Assembly: GCF_008638345.1 (NCBI RefSeq)
Contig: NZ_VTVA01000010.1
Location: 62,001-126,000, forward strand
Source of the DNA: Pseudomonas saliphila
GTDB taxonomy: Bacteria > Pseudomonadota > Gammaproteobacteria > Pseudomonadales > Pseudomonadaceae
Length of the DNA: 64,000 nucleotides
Direction: 5' to 3'
Below, piece by piece: positions 1 to 7,074 of this stretch. The notes under the pieces are model-generated. The model was given only the letters and a program-made list of their open reading frames with translations, searched no databases and had not been told where the DNA came from. Positions within the stretch are counted from its first letter, which is position 1; every line of letters starts with the position of its first letter. A program made the position numbers and the translations under genes.

Positions 1-281
1 CGGGTGAGCGGCCCATCCTGCCAGACGGTGTCGTTGGCTCGAATCAGAAAACGACCGATCAGATCACTGGCAGTCAGATCATCGTGACACTGGACAGTCA
101 CCAGCGGCCGTCCCAGTTTCCAGGCCATATGTTCAACGAAGCGCGTCTTGCCGCAACCGGTAGGCCCCTTGAGCATGACCGCCAGATTGCGGGAGTGAGA
201 CTGCTCAAAAAGTTCAACTTCATCTCCGCTGGGGACATAGAAGGGTGCCTCCCCCTGCTGGGGAGGCACTTGTGTGGACAT
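1..281 (-). CDS. norQ: NorQ/CbbQ-type MoxR AAA+ ATPase, N-terminal part (cut by window edge)
   Basis: The minus-strand frame starting with ATG at 281 reads about 93 codons to the left edge and stays open. It contains a Walker A motif (GPTGCGKT, about residues 43-50), followed by a segment ending in '[12 protein letters not shown]' that is typical of the NorQ/CbbQ/GvpN branch of MoxR ATPases. These ATPases work with a VWA-domain partner (NorD) to insert or activate metal centres, here probably the non-heme iron of NO reductase. It begins 5 bp after the norB stop, so norC-norB-norQ form one transcript; a norD would be expected just beyond the edge. Only the 5' portion is present, so Walker B and the C-terminus cannot be checked. 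Confidence 0.85.
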   Translation of the reverse strand, partial: MSTQVPPQQGEAPFYVPSGDEVELFEQSHSRNLAVMLKGPTGCGKTRFVEHMAWKLGRPLVTVQCHDDLTASDLIGRFLIRANDTVWQDGPLT

Positions 282-286
282 GACGG

Positions 287-1672
287 TCAAACTCGGGTCC
301 TCGCATCGTCAACAACCGGTTCGCGTGGTGACAGCTGCTCCGTGTCGTCCGAGATCATCAGACGTGGCGGGAACCGGAAGAAGTCGTAGATAAACAAACC
401 CACCCCGGTAACAAAGACCGTGCCTGTGGCGATCAGCATCAGGAAGTGGACCTGAATCTTGAGCTGCGCATCCAGGTAGCCCATGCCCATCACGCGTTCC
501 AGATACACCTGACCGATGCCTGCCGTGGCGAAGGACAAGGTCATGCCGAACATGCCAGCCAGCTGCAACCAGAACGCCCAGTAACCCATGGTGGTGCCGC
601 CTTCCGGACGACCGCGGGTTAGCGCCGGCAGGGCGTAGGTGATCATCGCCAGAATGATCATCACGTACGCACCGTAGAACGCCGCGTGCCCGTGCATGGC
701 GGTAATCAGCGTGCCATGGGTCCACTTGTTGATGCCCGGCCAGGTGTGAGCCAGCCCCAACAGACCGGCGCCAAACAGGGTAAATACAGCGCTACCGACC
801 GCCCAGTGCAGCGCAAGGGCATTGGGGTGCGCCATACCTGAACGGCGGATGGCGCCGTAGGCAAGGACCGCCATACCGACCAACGCTGCAGGCTCGAGCG
901 CACTGAACATACCGCCAATGGGCAACCAGTAGGTCGGCACACCCACCCAGTAGTAATGGTGCGCAGTACCCAGGATGCCGGCGATAAATACCAGCGCGAC
1001 GATCACATACAGCCACTTTTCCATGACTTCGCGATCCGCGCCGGACAGGCGAATCAACAGATAAGCCAGGAACGAGCCCATGATCATCATCCACACGCCT
1101 TCTACCCAGAGGTGGATGGTCCACCAACGATAGAAGATCGACACGGTATAGTTTTCATAGTGCAGCAGGGCAGGGATGAACAGTACCGCGGAACTGACCA
1201 AGCCGAGCAGCAGGACGCCCTCTGTGGTGGTGAAGCGCCCGGACTTCTTGATGGTCATGCCGATGTTGTAGAGGAATATCCCCATACACAGCACGATAAC
1301 CAGCTTTTGCGGCAAGGGTTGTTCAAGCAGCTTATTGCCCGTTCCGTAACGGAACAGGTAGCCAATAATGGCCGTAACCCCCATCAATACCCAGAGAATG
1401 AGCTGAATATAAGCCAGCTTCACACTGTACAGTTCACGTCGTGATTCTTCTGGTACCAGCCAATACGTACCGCCCATAAAACCTGCCAGTACCCAGACAA
1501 TCAGCAAGTTGGTATGGATTACCTTGGTCACATCAAACGGCAGAACGTAAAGCAGCGGGTCAGGACCAAGATATTTGGTGGCCGATAGCAGACCGAATAC
1601 CATCTGCAATCCGAATAGCCCCATCGCTACTGCGAAATACCAGTAAGCAACTGATTGGGATTTATAGCGCAT
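287..1672 (-). CDS. norB: Nitric oxide reductase large subunit NorB (cNOR)
   Basis: This 461-residue, about 12-helix inner-membrane protein is the catalytic subunit of cytochrome-c-dependent NO reductase (2 NO + 2 e- + 2 H+ to N2O + H2O). Expected ligands are all visible: H53 and H329 for heme b, H327 for heme b3, and H187, H238, H239 with E191 for the non-heme FeB site, plus conserved E260 (SALEP). Length is normal for the family (about 465). The start ([13 protein letters not shown]) matches the usual cNOR N-terminus. It lies 39 bp downstream of norC and 5 bp upstream of norQ, consistent with an operon. It is the short cytochrome-c type rather than quinol-dependent qNOR, which would carry a long N-terminal extension. 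Confidence 0.96.
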   Translation of the reverse strand: MRYKSQSVAYWYFAVAMGLFGLQMVFGLLSATKYLGPDPLLYVLPFDVTKVIHTNLLIVWVLAGFMGGTYWLVPEESRRELYSVKLAYIQLILWVLMGVTAIIGYLFRYGTGNKLLEQPLPQKLVIVLCMGIFLYNIGMTIKKSGRFTTTEGVLLLGLVSSAVLFIPALLHYENYTVSIFYRWWTIHLWVEGVWMMIMGSFLAYLLIRLSGADREVMEKWLYVIVALVFIAGILGTAHHYYWVGVPTYWLPIGGMFSALEPAALVGMAVLAYGAIRRSGMAHPNALALHWAVGSAVFTLFGAGLLGLAHTWPGINKWTHGTLITAMHGHAAFYGAYVMIILAMITYALPALTRGRPEGGTTMGYWAFWLQLAGMFGMTLSFATAGIGQVYLERVMGMGYLDAQLKIQVHFLMLIATGTVFVTGVGLFIYDFFRFPPRLMISDDTEQLSPREPVVDDARTRV

Positions 1673-1711
1673 GTTTGTTCTCCGTCAACTTTTTATGGCG
1701 CGCGGCGCAAT

Positions 1712-2545
1712 TCATTTGAGCGAGGTCAAATAGGCCACCAACTGGTCTATCTGCTCTTCGGTCAAGCTTTCCGGATAAGTCGTTGGCATGAACGACACGC
1801 CGTCCGCCGAGAACATGCTGCCAGGTACCAGGTGCGCGCTCGGGCTGACGATGGATTCGCGGATGTATCCCTCGACATCTGTCGCTTCGCCGGTGTACTC
1901 GTCAGACGCAAGCGTCTGTTCTGCTCGATCCAATAGTCCCGCCATCGTCGGGCCCGCCATGGTCACGCCAGGAGCGATGGAGTGGCAGGCATTACAAGAT
2001 GGCACCGCGGTGTTGAACAGCTTCTCACCCAGTGCGCGGGGGTCAGAGCCGCTGTCCACGGGCGTCACACTCGGGTCAGTGGTTACGTCAGCACCAGGCT
2101 GATGCTGTGCGAAGCTGTTGGTCACCAGAATAGGACGCGGCGGCCAGCCCTGGTTATCAACATTGGCAACCCAGTCGAGGAAGATAATCAGGTCATTGAT
2201 TTCCTCCTCGCTGAGATCCTGTTTGGGCATCAGCCTGCGATGAATTTCCTCGTCATAGAAATTTGACGGATCACGCATATAGGCTTTTAGGTAAGCTTCG
2301 CCCCTATGTTGAGTGATCTTCGTGAGATCGGGCGCGTAATAAGCACCTTCGCCGAACAAGGTATGGCAATTGATACAGTTATATTTATGCCATACGTCTT
2401 TGCCGTGGGTGACCTGAGGAGTGATGGCATCGGCGTTGGTCAGCTCTGGAAATTGCCGATGGCTATCAATGGTCAGAACCAGAAACACCAGAGCCGATAT
2501 CGCCGTGGACGCTAGAGCGAATATCCTGGTTTGTCTTTTATTCAT
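1712..2545 (-). CDS. norC: NO reductase cytochrome c subunit NorC with an extra C-terminal cytochrome c domain
   Basis: The first about 145 residues are a standard NorC: an N-terminal membrane anchor (about 8-26), heme c site CINCH at 57-61, the NorC signature TLFGEGAYYAPDL, and a probable axial Met at M106 (RRLMPKQ). The protein then continues through a linker rich in P, T, D and S (about 145-168) into a second cytochrome c domain with CNACH at 184-188 and a candidate Met ligand at M253 (SFMPTTY). Classical NorC of P. aeruginosa or P. stutzeri is about 146 residues with one heme, so at 277 residues this is a fusion. The extra heme domain probably acts as a tethered electron entry module to NorC. 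There is no internal stop or frameshift. It is transcribed with norB. Confidence 0.93.
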   Translation of the reverse strand: MNKRQTRIFALASTAISALVFLVLTIDSHRQFPELTNADAITPQVTHGKDVWHKYNCINCHTLFGEGAYYAPDLTKITQHRGEAYLKAYMRDPSNFYDEEIHRRLMPKQDLSEEEINDLIIFLDWVANVDNQGWPPRPILVTNSFAQHQPGADVTTDPSVTPVDSGSDPRALGEKLFNTAVPSCNACHSIAPGVTMAGPTMAGLLDRAEQTLASDEYTGEATDVEGYIRESIVSPSAHLVPGSMFSADGVSFMPTTYPESLTEEQIDQLVAYLTSLK

Positions 2546-2586
2546 TTTTTTCCGCCCGCCAGATTGTCAAAGAAATCCCTTACATC

Positions 2587-2706
2587 TCATACCGAGATCC
2601 CGTTCCAATATTTGATTGACATAAAAGTGGCATAACAAATTGCAATAACCATAAAAAACAGTACGGCAAAGCCGATAATTTTCATGGAGCTGACTAAGCG
2701 TTGCAT
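2587..2706 (-). CDS. Possible 39-residue single-pass membrane microprotein upstream of norC
   Basis: A minus-strand ORF from ATG 2706 to TGA 2587 encodes 39 residues, starting MQRLVSSMKIIG and ending YWNGISV. A basic N-terminus is followed by one continuous hydrophobic stretch (about residues 10-31: IGFAVLFFMVIAICYATF...), a typical small inner-membrane subunit. A strong GGGGGA Shine-Dalgarno sequence sits 3 bases before the ATG. It ends 41 bp before norC on the same strand. I do not recognise a family. The Thermus NO reductase has a small third subunit (NorH), so an accessory subunit is one possibility. Counter-evidence: an FNR/DNR-like half-palindrome lies inside the ORF, so this may simply be norC promoter DNA. 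Confidence 0.45.
   Translation of the reverse strand: MQRLVSSMKIIGFAVLFFMVIAICYATFMSIKYWNGISV
2612..2625 (-). promoter_or_regulatory. Candidate DNR/ANR (FNR-type) box for norCB
   Basis: Read on the minus strand the site is TTTAT-GTCA-ATCAA. This is one mismatch from the TTGAT-N4-ATCAA consensus of the Crp/Fnr family regulators ANR, DNR and NNR, which drive norCB in pseudomonads. It lies about 67-80 bp before the norC ATG, a suitable distance for a class II promoter. It sits within the small 39-residue ORF, so both cannot be simple promoter and simple gene unless there are two promoters. Confidence 0.4.
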
Positions 2707-2905
2707 AGATCCCCCGGCGCTTCAGTTAAATCACGTGGTTAAGTGATAGCAGTGAACCGGCATATGGGCAAATTTGGAAGTGGAAATAAAGAGGTATTGA
2801 ATGCCCGGGATGCCCGGGTTAGAGGGGTCAGACTTGGAGGGAGAGTGGCGGATGTAGAACAGGTAACGAGGCGAGCAGGAGGGCAGCTAACTTGAACATT
2901 TTCGC

Positions 2906-2934
2906 GCGGGTGTCCGGATTATCCAGACACCCGC
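2906..2934. terminator. Strong hairpin between nnrS and the nor operon
   Basis: Nine perfect pairs (gcgggtgtc / gacacccgc) surround an 11-base interior that can pair further (gga/tcc). The hairpin begins 14 bases after the nnrS stop on the minus strand, so it probably ends or attenuates nnrS transcription before norC. No U-tract follows on either strand, so intrinsic termination is uncertain. Confidence 0.45.
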
Positions 2935-2947
2935 CCGCACAACCTGA

Positions 2948-4126
2948 TTAACCCGGTCTGCCGTCCGGGCGTGGCTTGCAGAGCAGCGGAGCGTAGTACC
3001 AGAGGTACAGCGCAAAGGCGATGCTCCAACACAGCACGGCAAGCCAGAAGCCTGCGAGTGCAGACCATTCGATCAGCCACACCCGTGCAGGAACCGCCAC
3101 ACTGAGCAGAATGAAGGCCAGGTTCATGTAACTCGGTGGCTGCAAAGGACGCCCGGTATGCCCCAGCGTAACGCGCGCCAGCATGGCGAGGATCAAGCCT
3201 GACATACCGCCGATGGCCATCAGGTGAGTCGCCTGACTCAGGCCAATTTCCCAGCCCGCATGCCACATTGCCATGGCGAGCAGTGCAGCGGCCATCCAGG
3301 CGTAGGCGACGTGCAGCGACCACAACAGCGGCACGCCCCAGATGCCCGGATGGTACCAGCGGACTAGACGCATGATCTGCGCTGCGGCCACCAGCAGGAA
3401 CAACGGCACCTGCCAGATACTGACTGCCAATCCCCAGCCACTGAGCATCAGCACTGCTATCAGAATACTGCCGACCAGAATGAAATTGTCCAGCCAGGGC
3501 AGGGCAGGCGACGCCGCAGGCAAATCGAGACCGCGCTGGGTGAAGAACGGAATGACCCGTCCGCCGATGACAGACATCAGCGCGGCGACCAACCACAAGG
3601 CACCGAGCGCACCCCGACGCTGCAGCAGATCGTCGCCTGACTGAATGCCGAGCATCGAGCACAGGTTGCACAGTGCAAGTAAACCGAGCACCACGAGAAT
3701 TGGCGCGTTACGGTACTGGCGCACCTGCCACAGATTCCCGCCAAAGGCGATCGCAACCGCTGGAAGAAATGCCAGTTCCAACGGCATCAGCAACCACAGG
3801 GGCGCATTCGCGAGCCAGGCCACGCGCGCCGCCAGCCATAATCCAGCCAGCAACACCAGTGGCCTACCGCTCAGACCAGGCACACCTGTCCAGTTTTGCA
3901 CTGCGGTCAACAGAAATCCGGCGATGATTGCAGCAGAAAAGCCGAACAACATCTCGTGCCGATGCCAGGCCAACCAACCGCCGGAAGGCTGCCACGCGGG
4001 GATATATCCCAGAAACGCAGCAATCCACAAGGGGATGGCAAGCAAGGCATAGGCCGCGCCGGCCAAAAAAAATGGCCTGAAGCTCAACCCGAACAGTGCG
4101 ATGGGTCTGGTACTGCTGCTTTGCAT
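2948..4126 (-). CDS. nnrS: NnrS family heme-copper membrane protein
   Basis: The 392-residue polytopic inner-membrane protein has about 12 hydrophobic segments. The N-terminal RPIALFGLSFRPFFLAGA and an internal HRHEMLFGFSAAIIAGFLLTA segment are the NnrS hallmarks; family members bind heme and copper and protect against NO-derived iron-dinitrosyl stress. The gene sits between dnrN and norC, all on the same strand, as is usual for NO-response clusters. The start ATG at 4126 gives the expected N-terminus. Its role in NO tolerance is family knowledge; the precise biochemical activity is not settled. Confidence 0.92.
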   Translation of the reverse strand: MQSSSTRPIALFGLSFRPFFLAGAAYALLAIPLWIAAFLGYIPAWQPSGGWLAWHRHEMLFGFSAAIIAGFLLTAVQNWTGVPGLSGRPLVLLAGLWLAARVAWLANAPLWLLMPLELAFLPAVAIAFGGNLWQVRQYRNAPILVVLGLLALCNLCSMLGIQSGDDLLQRRGALGALWLVAALMSVIGGRVIPFFTQRGLDLPAASPALPWLDNFILVGSILIAVLMLSGWGLAVSIWQVPLFLLVAAAQIMRLVRWYHPGIWGVPLLWSLHVAYAWMAAALLAMAMWHAGWEIGLSQATHLMAIGGMSGLILAMLARVTLGHTGRPLQPPSYMNLAFILLSVAVPARVWLIEWSALAGFWLAVLCWSIAFALYLWYYAPLLCKPRPDGRPG

Positions 4127-4174
4127 AATGGTCTCTCTTGGTCAATCAAAGGTCACGCGTTCAACCGGCTGGCA

Positions 4175-4393
4175 TCAGCAGGTCCAGACATTGCGCTGGC
4201 GGAGCCGGGCTCCCTTGCCCGATCTCTGAGCGCGTTGCCCGGTGTCCTGCCTGGGCTCAGCACGACCAAAGGTGTGCTGGTTTGTCAGTCGGCCGCTGCT
4301 CCTGCTGCTATGACCACTGTAAACGAAGCCAGCTGTAAAGCGGTCGACAAGTCGCTGACCAAAGGGCCGCGACGAGTCGGTATTGCTTTTCAT
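4175..4393 (-). CDS. Possible 72-residue ORF translationally coupled to dnrN
   Basis: The minus-strand ORF starts at ATG 4393, ten bases after the dnrN stop codon. An AAGGA ribosome-binding site overlaps that stop (TAAGGA), which argues for coupled translation. The product starts MKSNTDSSRPFGQRLVDRF and is rich in R, S, Q and G. It has no clear hydrophobic segment or known motif, and its C-terminal half (RAEPRQDTGQRAQRSGKGARL) looks like out-of-frame translation of GC-rich DNA. It could be a genuine small gene, a gene frameshifted midway, or the remnant of one. No function is assigned. Confidence 0.33.
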   Translation of the reverse strand: MKSNTDSSRPFGQRLVDRFTAGFVYSGHSSRSSGRLTNQHTFGRAEPRQDTGQRAQRSGKGARLRQRNVWTC

Positions 4394-4403
4394 GTGTCTG
4401 TCC

Positions 4404-5120
4404 TTAGTTGCCAGAGCAGACGGAACAGCAACTGTCTGCGGGAGTGTCGGTGATGCGTGGGCTGAAGGCGAAGAGAATATTGTTCTCCAGGTGGATATGC
4501 TGCATCAGGTCCTGTCGAAACTCTTCGAGCCCGCGATACAACGCCTGCCAGGTGTTACATGCATCTGCGGGCGGGGTAATGTCGTTGGTGAGCCTGATCA
4601 GTTCATCCAGGGATTCACCATGCTGTTCGTGTTCGAAGCGCATGACGCTGATTGGCCCCGCCGCTTCACTCTGCTGTCCTTCGATCAACATCGGGAACAG
4701 AATGGTTTCTTCCTTGAGCATGTGGCTCTCAAGCTCTTGCTGCATGTTATTGAGGTGATCGGCCAAGCCGTTCGGGCAATTCGGCCGTCGGCCGTGCACC
4801 TGTTCAACGCGGCGTGCCAAGCGAATGAGTTCCGGCAGCTGCTCTCGGTGAGCGTCGTGATAGCGCTCGAGAATATGATTGATCAGTACAGAGGGTGACT
4901 CCTGTCGCCAATCCTTTTCGGTCGCATCGCCGGCCGCCTGGAGCGTCTTCAGCTGCGCAGCCAGTGCTTCAGCATCGATATGCTTACGGTTGGCTGCTTC
5001 TGCCAGGGTGACATGTCCGTTACAGCAGAAATCCAGCCGATGTTCGTGGAGAACGCGGGTAGCGCCAGGGATGGAGCGGGCAATATCGCCCAGGGAAGTA
5101 TTCAGATAATCAAGCGTCAT
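4404..5120 (-). CDS. dnrN: Di-iron iron-sulfur cluster repair protein (RIC/YtfE/ScdA/DnrN)
   Basis: The 238-residue protein has an N-terminal ScdA_N domain (about 1-65) with the diagnostic Cys pair in LDFCCNGH, then a hemerythrin-like di-iron four-helix domain. His/Glu ligands are visible in ILERYHDAHREQLPEL, NNMQQELESHMLKEE, RFEHEQHGE and LMQHIHLENNILF. The family repairs Fe-S clusters damaged by NO or peroxide and releases iron-bound NO. It is divergent from norR, with a sigma-54 promoter and NorR boxes between them, so NO induction through NorR is well supported. The C-terminus has a further Cys cluster (DSCCSVCSGN), seen in some homologues and of unknown role. Confidence 0.94.
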   Translation of the reverse strand: MTLDYLNTSLGDIARSIPGATRVLHEHRLDFCCNGHVTLAEAANRKHIDAEALAAQLKTLQAAGDATEKDWRQESPSVLINHILERYHDAHREQLPELIRLARRVEQVHGRRPNCPNGLADHLNNMQQELESHMLKEETILFPMLIEGQQSEAAGPISVMRFEHEQHGESLDELIRLTNDITPPADACNTWQALYRGLEEFRQDLMQHIHLENNILFAFSPRITDTPADSCCSVCSGN

Positions 5121-5162
5121 GGCGGAGTCTCAAAGGATGGTTACTCGGTAGCATTACCCAAA

Positions 5163-5178
5163 GCAAAGCCTGTGCCAT
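5163..5178 (-). promoter_or_regulatory. Sigma-54 promoter for dnrN
   Basis: On the minus strand the sequence reads TGGCAC-AGGCT-TTGCT, a full match to the RpoN -24/-12 consensus (TGGCAC-N5-TTGCW). It lies about 43 bp upstream of the dnrN ATG. NorR is an RpoN-dependent activator and is encoded divergently, so this is its expected target. Confidence 0.85.
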
Positions 5179-5218
5179 GTCTCAAGCGTTTGAATTCCAA
5201 TGGGAATTAGTATAAAAG

Positions 5219-5276
5219 GGTCGCTTGTACCCTCTCACTGAAGGGTAATAAAGCCCTTGCAATGGTTAATTAGACC
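5219..5276. promoter_or_regulatory. Three NorR enhancer boxes
   Basis: Three copies of the NorR operator pattern GGT-N7-ACC lie in a row: 5219-5231 (GGTCGCTTGTACC), 5244-5256 (GGTAATAAAGCCC, one mismatch) and 5264-5276 (GGTTAATTAGACC). Cupriavidus and Escherichia NorR bind three such sites upstream of their sigma-54 targets. Here they lie 40-110 bp upstream of the dnrN sigma-54 promoter, and the last one abuts the norR start codon, so NorR may also repress itself. Confidence 0.75.
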
Positions 5277-5277
5277 C

Positions 5278-6816
5278 ATGATCGAACCCCTGATACTCCC
5301 GGATCTTGTCGCTGAGCTGCCCGCTGCCGTGCGTCTGCAGCGACTTGTCCATGTACTACGCGAACATTTTCACTGTGGTGCTGTGGTGTTGTTGCAGCGC
5401 TCCGAAGACTGTCTCAAGCCTCTCGCCGCTACCGGTCTGGTACAGGAGGCGCTTGGGCGCCGATTCGATATCGCCAGTCATCCGCGACTGGCCGCCCTGA
5501 TGTCGCGTAAGGAGCCTACCTGGTTCGATCCGGACAGCCCATTGCCTGATCCCTATGACGGCCTGCTGGACAGTTCACCGGGTGAGCCATTGCCCGTTCA
5601 CGATTGCATGGGCGTCAGCTTGTATGGAGAAGGGCGCGTGTGGGGCGCGCTGACGATGGACGCGCTGCGGGCGGGCACCTTTGACGAAACGGCAAGACGC
5701 GAACTGCAAGCGCTGATCCCCTTGATCGAGGCATGCGTGCGGGTCACCCGGCTGGAGCAGGAAAATCGGGCACTGCGCCTGTCACGAACCGGAGAACAGC
5801 CTGGTCTGCCGGCGATTGACGAGCATGTGCTCGGCCATAGCCCGATCATCACGGGTCTGCTTGAAGAGCTGAGCGTGGTGGCCGACTCGGATCTTCCGGT
5901 TCTGTTGGCAGGTGAAACCGGTGTCGGTAAGGAATTGTTCGCACGCTGGGTGCACAGCAACTCGCGCCGTTCGAACAAACCGCTGGTGCATGTGAACTGC
6001 GCCGCGTTGCCTGAAACCCTGGCCGAGAGCGAGTTGTTCGGCCACGTCAAAGGCGCGTTTTCTGGCGCGACTGCCGACCGGGGCGGGCGCTTCGATGCGG
6101 CGCACGGTGGAACCATTCTTCTCGACGAGGTAGGCGAGCTACCCTTGTCAATTCAAGCCAAGCTGTTGCGCACCTTGCAGAACGGCGAGATCCAGCGTAT
6201 CGGTGCAGACAAGCCGATCAAGGTGAATGTGCGGATCATTGCCGCGACCAACCGTAAGCTGGCTGAGTCGGTTGCCGCCGGTGATTTTCGTGCGGACCTG
6301 TACCACCGCCTGTCGGTGTATCCGGTACACATCCCTCCGTTGCGCGACCGCGGCAATGATATTCTGCTGCTGGCCGGGCACTTCCTGGAGTTGAACAGGA
6401 TCCGGTTGGGCGTGCGCAGTCTCAGGCTCTCACCTGAGGCCGAGCAGGCGCTAATGGGATATCAGTGGCCCGGTAACGTGCGCGAGCTTGAGCATGTGAT
6501 CAGCCGCGCCGCGCTCAAGGCGCTCGGCCGCAACGGGTCGCGTCAAGGCATTATCAGCCTTGAACCGGTGCATCTGGATATCGCCTCGTCGTCCCAGTCT
6601 GTTGAGCCCGTAGCGGACACCCTGTCCGCTACGTCGGCAGAGAAGGGGGCCGACCTGGCCAGCCTCAGACAGTTCACCGATGCCTGTCAGCGTCAGCATT
6701 TGCGCAGCGCCCTGGAGCGGGCCAATCACAACTGGGCCGCCGCCGCGCGCCTGCTCGACATCGACCCCAGCAATCTGCATAAGCTGGCCAAGCGACTGGG
6801 TCTCAAAACTAGCTGA
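5278..6816 (+). CDS. norR: NO-responsive sigma-54 activator NorR
   Basis: Three-domain RpoN activator of 512 residues. An N-terminal GAF domain (about 1-170) in NorR binds NO at a non-heme iron. The central AAA+ domain (about 185-420) has Walker A GETGVGKE and the sigma-54 contact loop GAFSGA in place of the common GAFTGA; arginine finger segments are present. A C-terminal Fis-type helix-turn-helix (about 465-508) ends WAAAARLLDIDPSNLHKLAKRL. I choose ATG 5278 (MIEPLILPDL) over a TTG 21 bases earlier because that would add a non-homologous leader. It is divergent from dnrN; its own promoter overlaps the NorR boxes. Confidence 0.93.
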   Translation: MIEPLILPDLVAELPAAVRLQRLVHVLREHFHCGAVVLLQRSEDCLKPLAATGLVQEALGRRFDIASHPRLAALMSRKEPTWFDPDSPLPDPYDGLLDSSPGEPLPVHDCMGVSLYGEGRVWGALTMDALRAGTFDETARRELQALIPLIEACVRVTRLEQENRALRLSRTGEQPGLPAIDEHVLGHSPIITGLLEELSVVADSDLPVLLAGETGVGKELFARWVHSNSRRSNKPLVHVNCAALPETLAESELFGHVKGAFSGATADRGGRFDAAHGGTILLDEVGELPLSIQAKLLRTLQNGEIQRIGADKPIKVNVRIIAATNRKLAESVAAGDFRADLYHRLSVYPVHIPPLRDRGNDILLLAGHFLELNRIRLGVRSLRLSPEAEQALMGYQWPGNVRELEHVISRAALKALGRNGSRQGIISLEPVHLDIASSSQSVEPVADTLSATSAEKGADLASLRQFTDACQRQHLRSALERANHNWAAAARLLDIDPSNLHKLAKRLGLKTS

Positions 6817-6830
6817 TCCGCCAGGCTATT

Positions 6831-6850
6831 CGGCGGCGTCCATGCCGCCG
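6831..6850. terminator. Hairpin after norR
   Basis: A 7-bp perfect stem (cggcggc/gccgccg) with a six-base loop begins 15 bases after the norR stop. No U-tract follows, so it may be a weak or Rho-assisted terminator. Confidence 0.35.
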
Positions 6851-6929
6851 GATGCAAAACATCCCCCCATACGTCTCCCTCAGGCTTCAAGCCAGCGAGG
6901 ACGCTTAACATCGAACGCTTCCCAGCGAC

Positions 6930-6943
6930 TTGATTTAAATCAA
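6930..6943. promoter_or_regulatory. Perfect ANR/FNR box upstream of orphan ccoN
   Basis: TTGATTTAAATCAA is an exact, fully palindromic match to TTGAT-N4-ATCAA. It lies 132 bp before the ccoN ATG, with an AT-rich stretch following that could hold the -10. Oxygen-limited (ANR) and/or NO-dependent (DNR) induction of ccoN is inferred. Confidence 0.85.
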
Positions 6944-7074
6944 ATATAATTGAACTCAACGACAATTTTTATTCGTTTGTTGTGAATCATGTCAGCACCG
7001 ACAATAACCGCCTTTCCGTGACAGCCGCTTTCCAGCGCTGTTGTAGCTGTCTATTGCCATTCCAGGGAGATTCG

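Noticed and set aside
2700..2950. Sigma-54 promoter or NorR boxes upstream of norC
   Set aside because: I looked for TGGCAC-N5-TTGC and GGT-N7-ACC on both strands and found no acceptable match, so NorR control of norCB is not supported here.
2919..3671. 250-codon ORF overlapping nnrS in another frame
   Set aside because: Arg/Ala/Ser-rich and without homology features; nnrS is complete in its own frame.
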